A stretch of 64,000 nucleotides of DNA, from positions 1 to 64,000 of the forward strand of contig LJIA01000018.1 in the NCBI GenBank assembly GCA_001295775.1, given 5' to 3'. Positions 17,268 to 25,853 of the stretch are shown piece by piece. The position numbers and the translations under genes were made by a program. Positions within the stretch are counted from its first letter, which is position 1. The number at the start of each line of letters is the position of its first letter. The notes under the pieces were generated by a model. The model worked only from the letters and a program-made list of their open reading frames with translations. It was not told the origin of the DNA and did no database searches. The stretch comes from a beta proteobacterium AAP99 (GTDB lineage: Bacteria > Pseudomonadota > Gammaproteobacteria > Burkholderiales > Burkholderiaceae_C).

Positions 17268-17331
17268 TTCAAAAGGCTTCCCGCTTGTCTGGTGCGGGTC
17301 TTGAGGCGATTTGGGCTGGAGAGGCGCGCTG
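17268..17331 (+). repeat. Degenerate copy of the repeat end module (copy E)
   Basis: CTTCCCGCTTGTCTGGTGCGG followed by TTGAGGCG and GGCTGGAGAGGCGC keeps fragments of the end module (CCGCTTGTC near the start and the complement of GCGCCTCTCC near the end). It lies after the stop of the preceding gene. Confidence 0.45.
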
Positions 17332-17421
17332 GATCGACGTCTACCTCTTCACGTCTCGGCACTGTGTTTCGGTGCGCGGGCGAACCGCAAATCTTGACCG
17401 CTAACCTCTCGCGCGGGCGAC

Positions 17422-17442
17422 GACGACACCCAAGGTGTCGTC
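17422..17442. repeat. Perfect 9-bp stem-loop
   Basis: GACGACACC, loop CAA, GGTGTCGTC, between two convergent genes. It lacks a T run on either strand, so it is not a classical terminator, but it may slow or protect 3' ends. Confidence 0.5.
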
Positions 17443-17470
17443 CCCTACGCCAACTCGCACTGATTCCGCG

Positions 17471-18448
17471 CTACCCGTTACGCGCAGGTGGCAAGAAGGC
17501 GTCAGCTGAACCCTGTCGAATGGCGCGCTGGTAGGCCTCAACAACGCGCTGCAGTTCTTGCCGAGTGGTTTTCAGCCCGCGCGAATTCAATCGAGCTAGC
17601 TCCGTATCGAGTGGGCTGGCGTTCTCGTCGCAAATGCCGCTCGCTGCGCAGCGCACGAGAACTTCAAAAGAGGGCTTCCCGTCTCGAACGGCACCGGCCG
17701 TACTGCTGGCGATCGTCATGACCGCACGGAATTCGTCTGGCGAGACGCCTCCGTACGGACGGCCGTTCAGATAAGGCGTCTTCGCTACGCCGCCGCTTTC
17801 CAACGGGGCATTCAACGCGTCAATCGGCAGGCTGCCTAACCCGAATGCACCTGCTTGCATAAGCGTTTGTAGATTGTCACGCCATGCTTTTTGGTCGAGC
17901 TTTTCGCGAAGCAGCCTGTCAGAAGCGGTCAACAACGGGTCTTCCTGTCGCCCAGCGCGTAAGCCCTTGGCGCGATCGTCAAGTTGGGCGAAATCCGCGT
18001 CAGTCAAACCCTCGCATCGCGTAGCGATGGCGTGCAATGCCTGTTGCGCCCGAGCTGGGTCCCGAGTGGACTGCGCTTGCTGGCTGAAAGCGGCGCCTGT
18101 TCCGTAGGCTTCTTTGGACATCTGACAGACGGACAGAGCTACCTTGGCAAAATATAGGCCGCCCTCTGTAGGTCTTTGCTTAGCTCGCTCGACAAAGTCA
18201 CGCAAGCTTGTTGCGTATACCATCTCCGTCAAAATGGGGTGAGGTACCTGGCGGGCTTCTTCAATTTTTGATGATGCTGGAAAGGCGGAAGATTCACTAG
18301 GCACTGTAAGCACTTCAGCAAAGGATTTTGGACTATCAGCCTTCGCAGGAGCGTGTTTCGACCCCTGACCATTCTGAATCCACCAAAGTATCGCTGTTGC
18401 GCTAGCCACAACTAAAAGCCCGGTCATCCATTTAGCATAGGTATTCAT
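17471..18448 (-). CDS. Orphan membrane-anchored protein, function unknown
   Basis: A 325-residue protein with one N-terminal hydrophobic segment (residues 8-24) followed by a soluble helical region. No conserved family was recognised. The start of the gene is visibly more AT-rich than its surroundings, unlike the housekeeping genes of the window. It follows the 189-residue exported protein on the same strand with a gap of 35 bp, so the two probably form an operon acquired together. Both partners would face the periplasm. Confidence 0.5.
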   Translation of the reverse strand: MNTYAKWMTGLLVVASATAILWWIQNGQGSKHAPAKADSPKSFAEVLTVPSESSAFPASSKIEEARQVPHPILTEMVYATSLRDFVERAKQRPTEGGLYFAKVALSVCQMSKEAYGTGAAFSQQAQSTRDPARAQQALHAIATRCEGLTDADFAQLDDRAKGLRAGRQEDPLLTASDRLLREKLDQKAWRDNLQTLMQAGAFGLGSLPIDALNAPLESGGVAKTPYLNGRPYGGVSPDEFRAVMTIASSTAGAVRDGKPSFEVLVRCAASGICDENASPLDTELARLNSRGLKTTRQELQRVVEAYQRAIRQGSADAFLPPARNG

Positions 18449-18483
18449 TTGGTATTCCTCTCGAGAATAACGCCGACCGATGC

Positions 18484-19053
18484 TTACGCACCTCTACATT
18501 GTTGGGCTCTGGTGGGGTCAGGCGCCGACGGAGGCGTCACTGCGGAACCTACGCGCTGACTCGGATCGGGGCTCATTGCCGTCGCGATCGTCCACGACTG
18601 CGTTCCACCATCTCCATAAATCGCTGTGATCGTTTCGCCCCGAAGGCCGCCGGCGCACGCTTGTCCTGCCAGCGTATCCAGCGTCCCACAGCGTGCCTCC
18701 GTGTACGTGCGGATCATTTGGCCAGTTGCGATGCGCCTGTCTTGCTCTGAACTCCGGCTTGTAACGTTATTCGCACCGCCAGTCGCACAGTATTCCCTAT
18801 TTACCGCAATGTCGGTCCCGCCCTCTAAGCCACCATCGGGGACGCTTGGAATATACGTAGGATCGGGAAACGCATCTCCGAACGGCCCACCTAACGTGCC
18901 GCCTTGCTCGCGGATTCGATCACCGGTTACACAAACTCTTCCAGGTGGGCAACTGTCGGCATCCGCAACCAGAGGCATTGACAAAAATGCCATTATAGCT
19001 ATAAAAATACCTGTTCCTGCGTGTTGGCAGCCGGCTCTTAGCTTCCTGTTCAT
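18484..19053 (-). CDS. Orphan exported protein with conserved cysteines, function unknown
   Basis: A 189-residue protein with a signal peptide (hydrophobic residues about 14-30, cleavage near ADA-DS). The mature part holds several cysteines (CPPGRVCVTG, EYCATGG, ARCGTLDTLAGQACAGG) and is Gly/Thr-rich with no membrane segment, so it is probably a disulfide-bonded periplasmic or secreted protein. No family recognised. It is the first gene of the pair with 17471-18448. Confidence 0.5.
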   Translation of the reverse strand: MNRKLRAGCQHAGTGIFIAIMAFLSMPLVADADSCPPGRVCVTGDRIREQGGTLGGPFGDAFPDPTYIPSVPDGGLEGGTDIAVNREYCATGGANNVTSRSSEQDRRIATGQMIRTYTEARCGTLDTLAGQACAGGLRGETITAIYGDGGTQSWTIATAMSPDPSQRVGSAVTPPSAPDPTRAQQCRGA

Positions 19054-19213
19054 TTTTCCTCCCTCAGAATGTCCATTGCGAGTGCAACGCTCACCGTTTA
19101 GGCTCGCGGACCGTACCGGGGACTGTGCAGTTCGTCAAGTGACGAAATTGGGTGACCCAACCGCGCGGCTCTGATGCGCACTTTGGCCAGCGGAGCTCCT
19201 GCGTTGCCCGAGC

Positions 19214-20263
19214 CTACTTGTGCCCCAGCACCGGGTGCGGCTCATACGGCGCGGCGAGCTGTTGCAGTTCCTGGGGTGTGAGCTGCAGTTCGCAGGCGCG
19301 CACGGCGGCTTCGATCTGCGCCACCTTGCTGGCGCCGACGATCGGTGCGGCGACGCCGGCCTGGTGCAGGAGCCAGGCGTAGGCGATTTCGGCGTTGCTG
19401 ACCTCGCTGCCTTTCTCTCGGCGCTTGGCGGCGACGCTGCTCACGGCGTCCACAACCTTGAAGTCGGCCTCGCGGTAGTAGTAGCTCTGGGCGATGTCGT
19501 CGGTGGCGGCGCGGGAGTTTGAGCTGGCGGCAGCCTGCTTGTCGGCCGCGGTCCGATTGCCGGCCAGAAACCCGCGCGCCAGCGGGCTCCAGGGCAGCAG
19601 GGCGACGCCCTGGTGGCGGCACAGGGGGATCATTTCGCGTTCTTCCTCGCGGTAGGCCAGGTTGTAGTGGTTCTGCATGCTCACAAAGGGCGTCCAGCCA
19701 TGCGCCTTGGCCACGTTCTGGGCGCGCGCAAACTGCCAGGCCCACATGGAGCTGGCGCCGATGTAGCGCGCCTTGCCGGCCTTGACCACATCGTGCAGGG
19801 CTTCCATGGTCTCCTCGATGGGCGTGTGCTCGTCCCAGCGGTGGATCTGATAGAGGTCGATGTAGTCCGTGCCCAGGCGCTTGAGGCTGGCGTCCACGGC
19901 ATGAAAGATGCGCTTGCGCGACAGGCCGCTGCTGTTGGGCACATGCGCGGGCTTGGGCGCGTTGCTGGCGCCGCCCTTGAAGGCGAGGTCCACCGGGAAA
20001 TAGACCTTGGTGGCGATGACGACCTCCTCGCGCCGGCAGAACTCGCGCACCCAGCGGCCGGTGAGCACCTCGCTCTCGCCGGCGGAATACATGTCGGCGG
20101 TATCAAAGAAGTTCACGCCCAGCTCCACGGCGCGCTGGAACACGGGCTTGCCAGCATCGCCCTCCAGCACCCAGGGGCGCCACTGGCTGGTGCCGTAGGT
20201 CATCATGCCCAGGGCGATGCGGGAGACTTCGAGGCCGGTCTTTCCTAAGCGAACGTATTGCAT
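19214..20263 (-). CDS. Aldo/keto reductase
   Basis: A 349-residue NADPH-dependent oxidoreductase of the aldo/keto reductase superfamily. The N-terminus MQYVRLGKTGLEVSRIALGMMTYG and the catalytic-tetrad contexts FFDTADMYSAGESE (Asp, Tyr), IATKV (Lys) and YQIHRWD (His) are visible; the C-terminal part carries the NADP-binding LAYAWLLHQAGVAAPIVGASK. The length and W(D)EHTPIEETMEAL stretch fit the YghZ/Tas-like group. The ATG at 20263 is chosen over an upstream extension to 20329. Substrate not predictable. Confidence 0.85.
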   Translation of the reverse strand: MQYVRLGKTGLEVSRIALGMMTYGTSQWRPWVLEGDAGKPVFQRAVELGVNFFDTADMYSAGESEVLTGRWVREFCRREEVVIATKVYFPVDLAFKGGASNAPKPAHVPNSSGLSRKRIFHAVDASLKRLGTDYIDLYQIHRWDEHTPIEETMEALHDVVKAGKARYIGASSMWAWQFARAQNVAKAHGWTPFVSMQNHYNLAYREEEREMIPLCRHQGVALLPWSPLARGFLAGNRTAADKQAAASSNSRAATDDIAQSYYYREADFKVVDAVSSVAAKRREKGSEVSNAEIAYAWLLHQAGVAAPIVGASKVAQIEAAVRACELQLTPQELQQLAAPYEPHPVLGHK

Positions 20264-20462
20264 GGGGTGCGGGGGGGCTTCGCGCCGCCTACTGCGCGGG
20301 CCAATTTGCGGGTTCCCGGATTTACGCAAGCTCGTCGCCGTACTGTTCGTACTGTCTGCGCTCTACGGCGCGCCTTGCGCTCCTCACCCACAACTTGGCC
20401 CGCTCGCTACGGCGGCGCGAAGCCCCAGATGAGTTGGTGGTCCCCAAACCTACACTGCCTCG

Positions 20463-21167
20463 ATGCCGCTGCTCAAGCCACACGGAAAGCCGATCCGCGC
20501 TGTCACGCTCGATCTCGATGACACGCTCTGGCCGATCTACCCCACGATCATCCGCGCCGAGACCCTGCTGCACGTCTGGCTGGCCGAACATGCGCCGGCC
20601 ACGGCGCAGGCGCACACCATCTCAGACCTGCGCCGCCTGCGCGAGGCGCTGGGCGCGGAGCGGCCCGATCTTGCGCATGACCTCTCTGCGCTGCGGCGCG
20701 AGAGCATCCGCCGGGCCCTGCTGGTGAGCGGCGAGGACCCGGCGCTGGCCGAGCCGGCGTTTGCGCACTTCTTTGCCGAGCGCCAGCGGGTGGAGCTGTA
20801 TGAGGACGCGCGGCCGGCGCTTGAGCGCATTGCCGCGCGCCTGCCGGTGGTGGCGCTCAGTAACGGCAACGCCGACCTGAAGGCGATCGGCCTGGACCAT
20901 CACTTTGTGGCGGCGGTGTCGGCGCGGGAGTTTGGCGTGGGCAAGCCGGACCCGGCGATCTTTCTGCATGCCTGCGAACGCGCCGGCTTTGCACCGAGCG
21001 AGGTGCTGCACGTGGGCGACGACCCGCACCTGGACGTGCTGGGCGCGCAGGCCGCCGGCCAGCCGGCGGTGTGGGTGGACCGCGGCCTGCACCGCGCACC
21101 CGAAGGCTTTGCGCCGCAGCTGCGCGTGACGGACCTCGCGCAGTTGGCAGACGTGCTGGCGGCTTGA
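20463..21167 (+). CDS. HAD-family hydrolase
   Basis: A 234-residue haloacid dehalogenase-type phosphatase. Motif I is LDLDDTLWP (nucleophile Asp near residue 17), motif II is ALSNGNAD, motif III is the Lys in FGVGKPDP, and motif IV is HVGDDPHLD. The helical cap is inserted after motif I, so it belongs to the C1-cap group and probably acts on a small phosphorylated metabolite. The subgroup resembles YigB-like FMN/sugar phosphatases. It stands alone, divergent from the aldo/keto reductase. Confidence 0.85.
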   Translation: MPLLKPHGKPIRAVTLDLDDTLWPIYPTIIRAETLLHVWLAEHAPATAQAHTISDLRRLREALGAERPDLAHDLSALRRESIRRALLVSGEDPALAEPAFAHFFAERQRVELYEDARPALERIAARLPVVALSNGNADLKAIGLDHHFVAAVSAREFGVGKPDPAIFLHACERAGFAPSEVLHVGDDPHLDVLGAQAAGQPAVWVDRGLHRAPEGFAPQLRVTDLAQLADVLAA

Positions 21168-21363
21168 GCGCGTGCCCGCCTCAGCCGCGGGCGGCCTGTG
21201 CGTGAGATTTTCAACGTTTGATTGATTTATTAGGCCAAAAAGTGCCGATATTCAATGAGTCGTTGAATAGGCCAATCGGCCAGTTTCCGCATGTAGGATG
21301 CGGGTCTCGGCCGATCTGAGCCGGCATTTTCTGCGGCGCATGTCACGCCGCAGATTTCACGAC

Positions 21364-22032
21364 TTAGCGCAGCACCATCAGCTGCACGCGGCGGTTGGCG
21401 CTGCGGCCCTCGGCGCTCTTGTTGTCGGCAATCGGCATGGCTTCGCCGTAGCTGATGGTGGCCATGCGGTGCAGGGGCATGCCCTTGCTGGCGAGGTACT
21501 GGCGCACGGCGTCGGCGCGGGCCAGGCCCAGGCGCTGGTTCAGGTCGGCCGGGCCGGTGGTGTCGGTGTGGCCCTGGATCTCTAGGTACACGGGCGCGTT
21601 GTCGGCCTTGAGCTTGGCCAGCAGCTGGTCCAGATCGGCCGTGGCGGCACCCGTGAGCACGGCGCGGCCGCTGGCGAACTTGATCTTGTCGTCCGTCAGC
21701 ACGGTCTGCATCAGGAAGCGGCCTTCGGTCAGCTTGCCGGCGGCGTTGGCGCGGGCCAGGGCATCGGCCTGGGTCTGCTGCACGTTCGCTTGCAAGGCAT
21801 TGAGGCGGTCTTCGGTGCCCTTCACGCGGCCATCGAGCGCGCGCACGGCGGCATCCGTGCCGTCGGCGCGGCTGCTCAAGCTGCTCACGCGGCTTTCCAC
21901 AGGCGCCACCGTGTTGCGCACGAAGTCCTGCGTGGCGCAGCCGGCCAGCGTGGCGGCCGCCAGGGCCGTGGCGGCCAGCAGCAGGGCGCTGCGGCGCGTG
22001 GGCTGAGTGTTGCTCGCTTGAATGTGTGCCAT
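21364..22032 (-). CDS. OmpA-family outer-membrane lipoprotein
   Basis: A 222-residue protein. A long positive N-region is followed by a hydrophobic stretch and the lipobox LAGC (Cys near residue 31), so it is a lipoprotein. A coiled-coil-like segment (VSSLSSRADGTDAAVRALDGRV and on) leads to a C-terminal OmpA/Pal domain: VYLEIQGHTDTTGPADLNQRLGLARADAVRQYL, then ANRRVQLMV, which binds diaminopimelate in peptidoglycan. It therefore tethers the outer membrane to the wall. The ATG at 22032 is supported by the lipoprotein signal. Confidence 0.85.
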   Translation of the reverse strand: MAHIQASNTQPTRRSALLLAATALAAATLAGCATQDFVRNTVAPVESRVSSLSSRADGTDAAVRALDGRVKGTEDRLNALQANVQQTQADALARANAAGKLTEGRFLMQTVLTDDKIKFASGRAVLTGAATADLDQLLAKLKADNAPVYLEIQGHTDTTGPADLNQRLGLARADAVRQYLASKGMPLHRMATISYGEAMPIADNKSAEGRSANRRVQLMVLR

Positions 22033-22339
22033 CCCGGTCGTCCCGATCCCTCGTGTGTTGTTGGTGTGCGGCCACCTGGCGCGCCGTGGATTCACGGGCG
22101 CGCAAGGCGGCGGTGGTGCGATGCGCGCTCGCGGGTAAGTCGATGCGCCATCGCGGCGCGAGCTTAGGCAGCAGCGGCCACTGCACCGGCGGCGCGAGAT
22201 TCCATCTAAGCAAGCCGCTCACGCCACGAAACGCGCACTTACTGATGGCAACATGTGCAGCGAGTCCACGCCCTGCATGCGCCCCGCGCACCTGCAGCCC
22301 CTGCGGCGCGCAGCCCGCGTGCCGCCCCCACTGCCCCCA
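22033..22339. other. Divergent intergenic region, nothing recognised
   Basis: 307 bp between the divergently transcribed OmpA-like and lipocalin genes. It must hold both promoters. I see no repeat of the local family, no clear -35/-10 pair and no coding potential beyond frame shadows. Confidence 0.5.
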
Positions 22340-22987
22340 ATGAGCCTGCCCATGCGCCTGAATCGGTTCCTCCACATCCTGCCCGCCGCGCGTCGCGGGC
22401 TTGCCGCCGTTGCTGCGCTGGCCGTTTGCGCAGCAGCCCAGGCGCAGCCTTCTGATGCCGCACAGAACGCCCCGCCGCCGCTGGAAGCCGTGGCGGGCGT
22501 GGATCTGGCCCGCTACGCCGGCACCTGGCACGAGGCCGCCAAGTACCCCAACTTCTTCCAGCGCAAGTGCGCGCGGGACACCACAGCCACCTATACCGCC
22601 CTGCCCGAAGAAGGTGGCGTGCGCCGCGTCGGCGTGCGTAACGTCTGCACGGATGCCGAAGGCAAGCCCATCAGCGTGGACGGCGTGGCCCGTGTCGTGG
22701 ACACCAAGACCAACGCGCGCCTGGCCGTGAGCTTCCTGCCGAGCTGGCTGCGCTGGATCCGCTTTGCCGAGGGCAACTACTGGGTGGTGGCGCTGGATGC
22801 GGACTACCGCTGGGCCATCGTCTCCGAGCCCAGCCGCGAATACCTCTGGGTGCTCTCGCGCACGCCGCTGCTGTCTGCAACCGACCGCGAAACCGTGATC
22901 GCTCGCCTGACGCAGCTGGGCTTTGACCTGAAGCGCGTGCAGTGGGCCACGAGCGTGGAGCGCGGCGAGGCCAGGCCGGCGCAGTGA
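22340..22987 (+). CDS. blc: Bacterial lipocalin (Blc-like)
   Basis: A 215-residue protein with a signal peptide (hydrophobic residues about 21-34, cleavage near AQA-QP). The lipocalin signature RYAGTWHEAAKYPNFFQRKC, with the GxW motif, is followed by the barrel strands and ends in NYWVVALDADYRWAIVSEPSREYLWVLSR, typical of Blc. These proteins bind lysophospholipids or fatty acids. Unlike E. coli Blc, the Cys before the cleavage site (LAVC) does not fit a lipobox, so this one is probably a soluble periplasmic or secreted form. The ATG at 22340 is chosen because the upstream frame has no fitting signal sequence. Confidence 0.85.
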   Translation: MSLPMRLNRFLHILPAARRGLAAVAALAVCAAAQAQPSDAAQNAPPPLEAVAGVDLARYAGTWHEAAKYPNFFQRKCARDTTATYTALPEEGGVRRVGVRNVCTDAEGKPISVDGVARVVDTKTNARLAVSFLPSWLRWIRFAEGNYWVVALDADYRWAIVSEPSREYLWVLSRTPLLSATDRETVIARLTQLGFDLKRVQWATSVERGEARPAQ

Positions 22988-23153
22988 ACATGCGGCCCAT
23001 GTGCTGAACGCAGGCTGCGGCCGGGCGAGCACGCTGCTTCCTTGATCGCTTGGGCAAGCGCTTCGGCAACGGCTTCTGCAACAATCCGCGCTTCGTTCGT
23101 TTGCCTTGACTGCGCAGCATCGCGCGGCAGGCCCTCAGGGGAGTGCCAGATCC

Positions 23154-23717
23154 ATGTCCGCGCCCACGCGCCTGTATGTCGTTCGCAAGAGCCCTGTCCA
23201 TGGCAACGGCGTGTTTGCCGCCACGGACATCCCCAAGGGCGCGCGCATCATCGAATACAAGGGTGAGCTGATCACCCATGACGAAGCCGATGATCGCCAC
23301 CCCACCAACCCGGACGACCCCTTCCACACCTTCTTCTTCGCGCTCGATGACGGCCTGCACGTGATCGACGCCGGCGTGCGCGGCAATCCCGCGCGCTGGA
23401 TCAACCACTGCTGCGCGCCCAACTGCGAGACCGAGGAAGTGGACGACGCACGCGGCAAGCCGCACGTCTATATCTACGCCAAGCGCAACATCAAGGCCGG
23501 CGAAGAACTCAACTACGACTACCGCCTGGGTCTGGACGGCCGCCCCACCAAGCAGGACAAGCTCAACTATGAATGCCGCTGCGGCGCGAAGAACTGCCGC
23601 GGCACCATGTTGCTGCTGCCCAAACCGAAGGCCCCGGCCAAGACCGCTTCGGTGAAGAAGACGGCGGTGAAGAAAGCCACAGCCAACAAAGCCACAGCCA
23701 AGAAGGCGGCCAGGTAG
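23154..23717 (+). CDS. SET-domain lysine methyltransferase with histone H1-like tail
   Basis: A 187-residue protein. The SET domain runs from LYVVRKSPVHGNGVFAA through GNPARWINHCCAPNCE (NHxCxPNC) and GEELNYDY, followed by a post-SET motif, YECRCGAKNCRGTM, whose cysteines bind zinc. The last 35 residues are Lys/Ala/Thr-rich repeats (KKTAVKKATANKATAKKAAR), as in bacterial H1-like proteins, and could bind DNA. The substrate in bacteria is unknown; ribosomal or nucleoid proteins are candidates. The ATG at 23154 is chosen over 23106. A terminator lies 42 bp after the stop. Confidence 0.85.
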   Translation: MSAPTRLYVVRKSPVHGNGVFAATDIPKGARIIEYKGELITHDEADDRHPTNPDDPFHTFFFALDDGLHVIDAGVRGNPARWINHCCAPNCETEEVDDARGKPHVYIYAKRNIKAGEELNYDYRLGLDGRPTKQDKLNYECRCGAKNCRGTMLLLPKPKAPAKTASVKKTAVKKATANKATAKKAAR

Positions 23718-23758
23718 CTGCGCGCTGGTGCGGTGCGTTCGCGCAGCGCACCAAAGAC

Positions 23759-23790
23759 AAAACGGGGCGCCTCAGCGCCCCGTTTGCTTT
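23759..23790. terminator. Bidirectional terminator between SET gene and cytochrome gene
   Basis: An 11-bp stem (AAACGGGGCGC / GCGCCCCGTTT) with loop CTCA, preceded by an A-rich and followed by a T-rich flank, between convergent genes. It can stop transcription from both sides. Confidence 0.8.
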
Positions 23791-23803
23791 CAGCCCGGCT
23801 GAA

Positions 23804-24643
23804 TTACTTCAGCTGCGCCAGCATGTACTGCACGGCGGCCTTGAGCTCGGCGTCGGACGCGGCACCGGCACCACCGCGCGGGGGCATCGCGCCCTTGCCG
23901 GAGATCACGGTCTTGGTCAGCTCGTCGGCACCCTTGGTGGCACGTGGGCCCCAGGCGGCCTTGTCGCCGCTCTTGGGTGCGCCAGCCACACCTGCGGCGT
24001 GGCAGGCGGTGCACACGGCCTTGTAGAGCTTCTCGCCGGAGCCGACGGCCACGGTCTGCACGGCGGGTGCAGAGGTCGCGGCAGCAACAGCGGGCGCAGC
24101 CATTGCGGCGGGAGCAGCTTCGGCCGCCGGTGCAGCCGCGGCGGGTGCGGCGGGCACTGCGGGTTCCTTGAAGTTGCCGCCAGCAGCGTTGGCCATGTAG
24201 ACCACGGCGCGGGCGATCTCGATGTTGTCCAGATCCGAGCCGCCGCCCTTGGCCGGCATGGCGCCCTTGCCATTGATGACGGACTTCACGAGCGTGTCCA
24301 GGCCCAGCTTGATGCGCGGCGCCCAGGAGGCGGCGTCACCGCTCTTGGGCGCGCCGGCGGCACCGGCGGCGTGGCAGCCCGTGCAGACGGCCTTGTAGAC
24401 CTCTTCACCGGTTTTGAGGACCTTGGGCGCGTTCGGGTCGGTGTAGACGGCGCGGGCCACGGGGGCAAGGCGCTCGGCCACGGCACGGTCGCCAAAGGCT
24501 TCGGAGCCGGCGGCTTCCTTCTTCTTGCCGGTGACGTTCATGACCAGCAGCACGATGATCAGGATCGGCACCAGGAAGGCGGCGATCACCACATACAGGA
24601 GCTGCTTGGGGGTCTTGATCGGGGTGTCGTGAGAATCGCTCAT
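23804..24643 (-). CDS. Membrane-anchored di-haem cytochrome c (c5-like tandem domains)
   Basis: A 279-residue protein with one N-terminal membrane segment (about residues 15-37) that anchors it to the periplasmic face. Two homologous class I cytochrome c domains follow, each with a haem site (CTGCHAAG and CTACHAAG) and a distal methionine in KGAMPAKGG or KGAMPPRGG. They are separated by an Ala/Pro-rich linker of about 50 residues. The two domains are near-copies (GAPKSGD-x-A-x-W, then a VI(N/S)GKGAMP stretch), so they arose by duplication. It probably shuttles electrons to a terminal oxidase. The ATG at 24643 excludes an implausible upstream extension. Confidence 0.88.
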   Translation of the reverse strand: MSDSHDTPIKTPKQLLYVVIAAFLVPILIIVLLVMNVTGKKKEAAGSEAFGDRAVAERLAPVARAVYTDPNAPKVLKTGEEVYKAVCTGCHAAGAAGAPKSGDAASWAPRIKLGLDTLVKSVINGKGAMPAKGGGSDLDNIEIARAVVYMANAAGGNFKEPAVPAAPAAAAPAAEAAPAAMAAPAVAAATSAPAVQTVAVGSGEKLYKAVCTACHAAGVAGAPKSGDKAAWGPRATKGADELTKTVISGKGAMPPRGGAGAASDAELKAAVQYMLAQLK

Positions 24644-24893
24644 GTCGGTTCTTGGTTTGAATGCGCGTTTGAGGTGCTCTGGGTCCTGCCCTGCGGATCC
24701 GCTGCGCCTGCCCTCCCTGCGGGCCTGTGCACCGGCTGGCCACCGTGCTGCGGGCGGCCTCAGAGGGTGCTGGACGAGCCGGAAAAGCATCCCCTGAACA
24801 ACCCCAAAGTATAGCGGCGGGGGGTTCTCGGCCCGTTCGGCGCGGCACCTTGCCGCTGTGCGCAGGAGGGCGCGGGCTAGAATGCGAGCTCTC

Positions 24894-24969
24894 GCGCCCG
24901 TAGCTCAATGGATAGAGTACTGCCCTCCGAAGGCAGGGGTTGCTGGTTCGATCCCAGCCGGGCGCGCCA
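24894..24969 (+). tRNA. tRNA-Arg (anticodon CCG)
   Basis: All arms pair: acceptor GCGCCCG with CGGGCGC, D stem GCTC/GAGT, anticodon stem CTGCC/GGCAG with loop CTCCGAA (anticodon CCG at 24927-24929), and T arm GCTGG-TTCGATC-CCAGC. The discriminator is G and the CCA end is encoded (24967-24969). It reads CGG arginine codons. No duplicated 3' end was seen nearby, so no sign of an integrated element. Confidence 0.97.
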
Positions 24970-24999
24970 TCTGCGCACCCTCCCGTCCGCGCGCCAGAG

Positions 25000-25692
25000 C
25001 TAGAAATCCTGCCCCAGCGGGTGCACGCTCAGCTCATCCACCACCACATTGCCCGGCTGCTCGATCAGCTGAATGATCAGCTGCGCCAGTTGCGCTGGCC
25101 GCAGGCTCCAGTGGGCATCCCGGCTGCCTTCGGCGGCACCGCCGAAGTCGGTATCCACGATCCCCGAGTTCACCAGGCTGACCTTCACGCCCGCCTGCTT
25201 CACTTCGCGCAGCAGCGAATGTGAGAAGCCGGCCAGGCCGTGCTTGGCCGCCGCATAGACCGCCATGTTGGCCAGCGGGCGGCGCGCCAGATCCGACCCC
25301 ACGTTCACGATGTGTCCGCTGCCCTGGGCCAGGAGGCGCGGCAGCACGGCATGGCAGACCTGGATGGCCGCCGTCAGATTCACCTGCACGAGCTGGATGG
25401 ATTCAGCCTCGCTGTGCTCCAGAAAGGGTTTGTAGGCGCCAAAGCCGGCGTTGTTCACCACGCCGCTGATGTGCGACTCGCGTGCAATCGCCTCGCCCAG
25501 ACGCGGGCCGATCTGCGCTGCATCGGCCAAATCGACCGCCACCGGTACGACGGCGCCGCCGGATTCCGCCGCGAGCGCCTGCAGGCGCTCGGCATCCCGC
25601 GCACAGGCCAGCACGCGATGACCGCGCTGCGCCAGCTGCAGCGCCAGATGGCGGCCCAGACCGCGGCTTGCGCCGGTGATCAACCAGGTCAT
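25000..25692 (-). CDS. Short-chain dehydrogenase/reductase
   Basis: A 230-residue SDR. The cofactor motif TGASRGLGRHLA is near residues 6-17, NNAGFGAY lies in the middle, and the catalytic Tyr and Lys are in YAAAKHGLAGFSHSL. Ser of the triad is in IVNVGSD. A classical SDR that could use NADP(H) (Arg after the glycine motif); the substrate is unknown. It ends near the tRNA and diverges from the CoA-transferase gene. Confidence 0.85.
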   Translation of the reverse strand: MTWLITGASRGLGRHLALQLAQRGHRVLACARDAERLQALAAESGGAVVPVAVDLADAAQIGPRLGEAIARESHISGVVNNAGFGAYKPFLEHSEAESIQLVQVNLTAAIQVCHAVLPRLLAQGSGHIVNVGSDLARRPLANMAVYAAAKHGLAGFSHSLLREVKQAGVKVSLVNSGIVDTDFGGAAEGSRDAHWSLRPAQLAQLIIQLIEQPGNVVVDELSVHPLGQDF

Positions 25693-25853
25693 GCGCAGAC
25701 TCCCTCTAATAGATATGTGTTGTTGTGGCGGGCGATCTTAGGCGGCGCCACGCATGCCCATCCGCAAGCGGTACGGCGCCGCCGACCGGCCGATCGCAGC
25801 TGAACCCGCCCCGGCCCGCAGCACAATCGGGCTCTCGCCTTGCGGAGTGCGCC

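Noticed and set aside
21226-21300. AT-rich stretch after the HAD gene as another repeat copy
   Set aside because: It has GGCCAAAAAG and CAGTTTCCGCATGT, but matches the core of the end module too weakly to be counted.
21332-21353. Hairpin CTGCGGCG / CGCCGCAG as terminator of the OmpA-like gene
   Set aside because: On the strand of that gene the stem is followed by AAAATG, not by a T run; on the other strand only ATTT follows.
24894-24969. tRNA-Arg as an attachment site of an integrated element
   Set aside because: No integrase gene nearby and no second copy of the tRNA 3' end was seen in the window.
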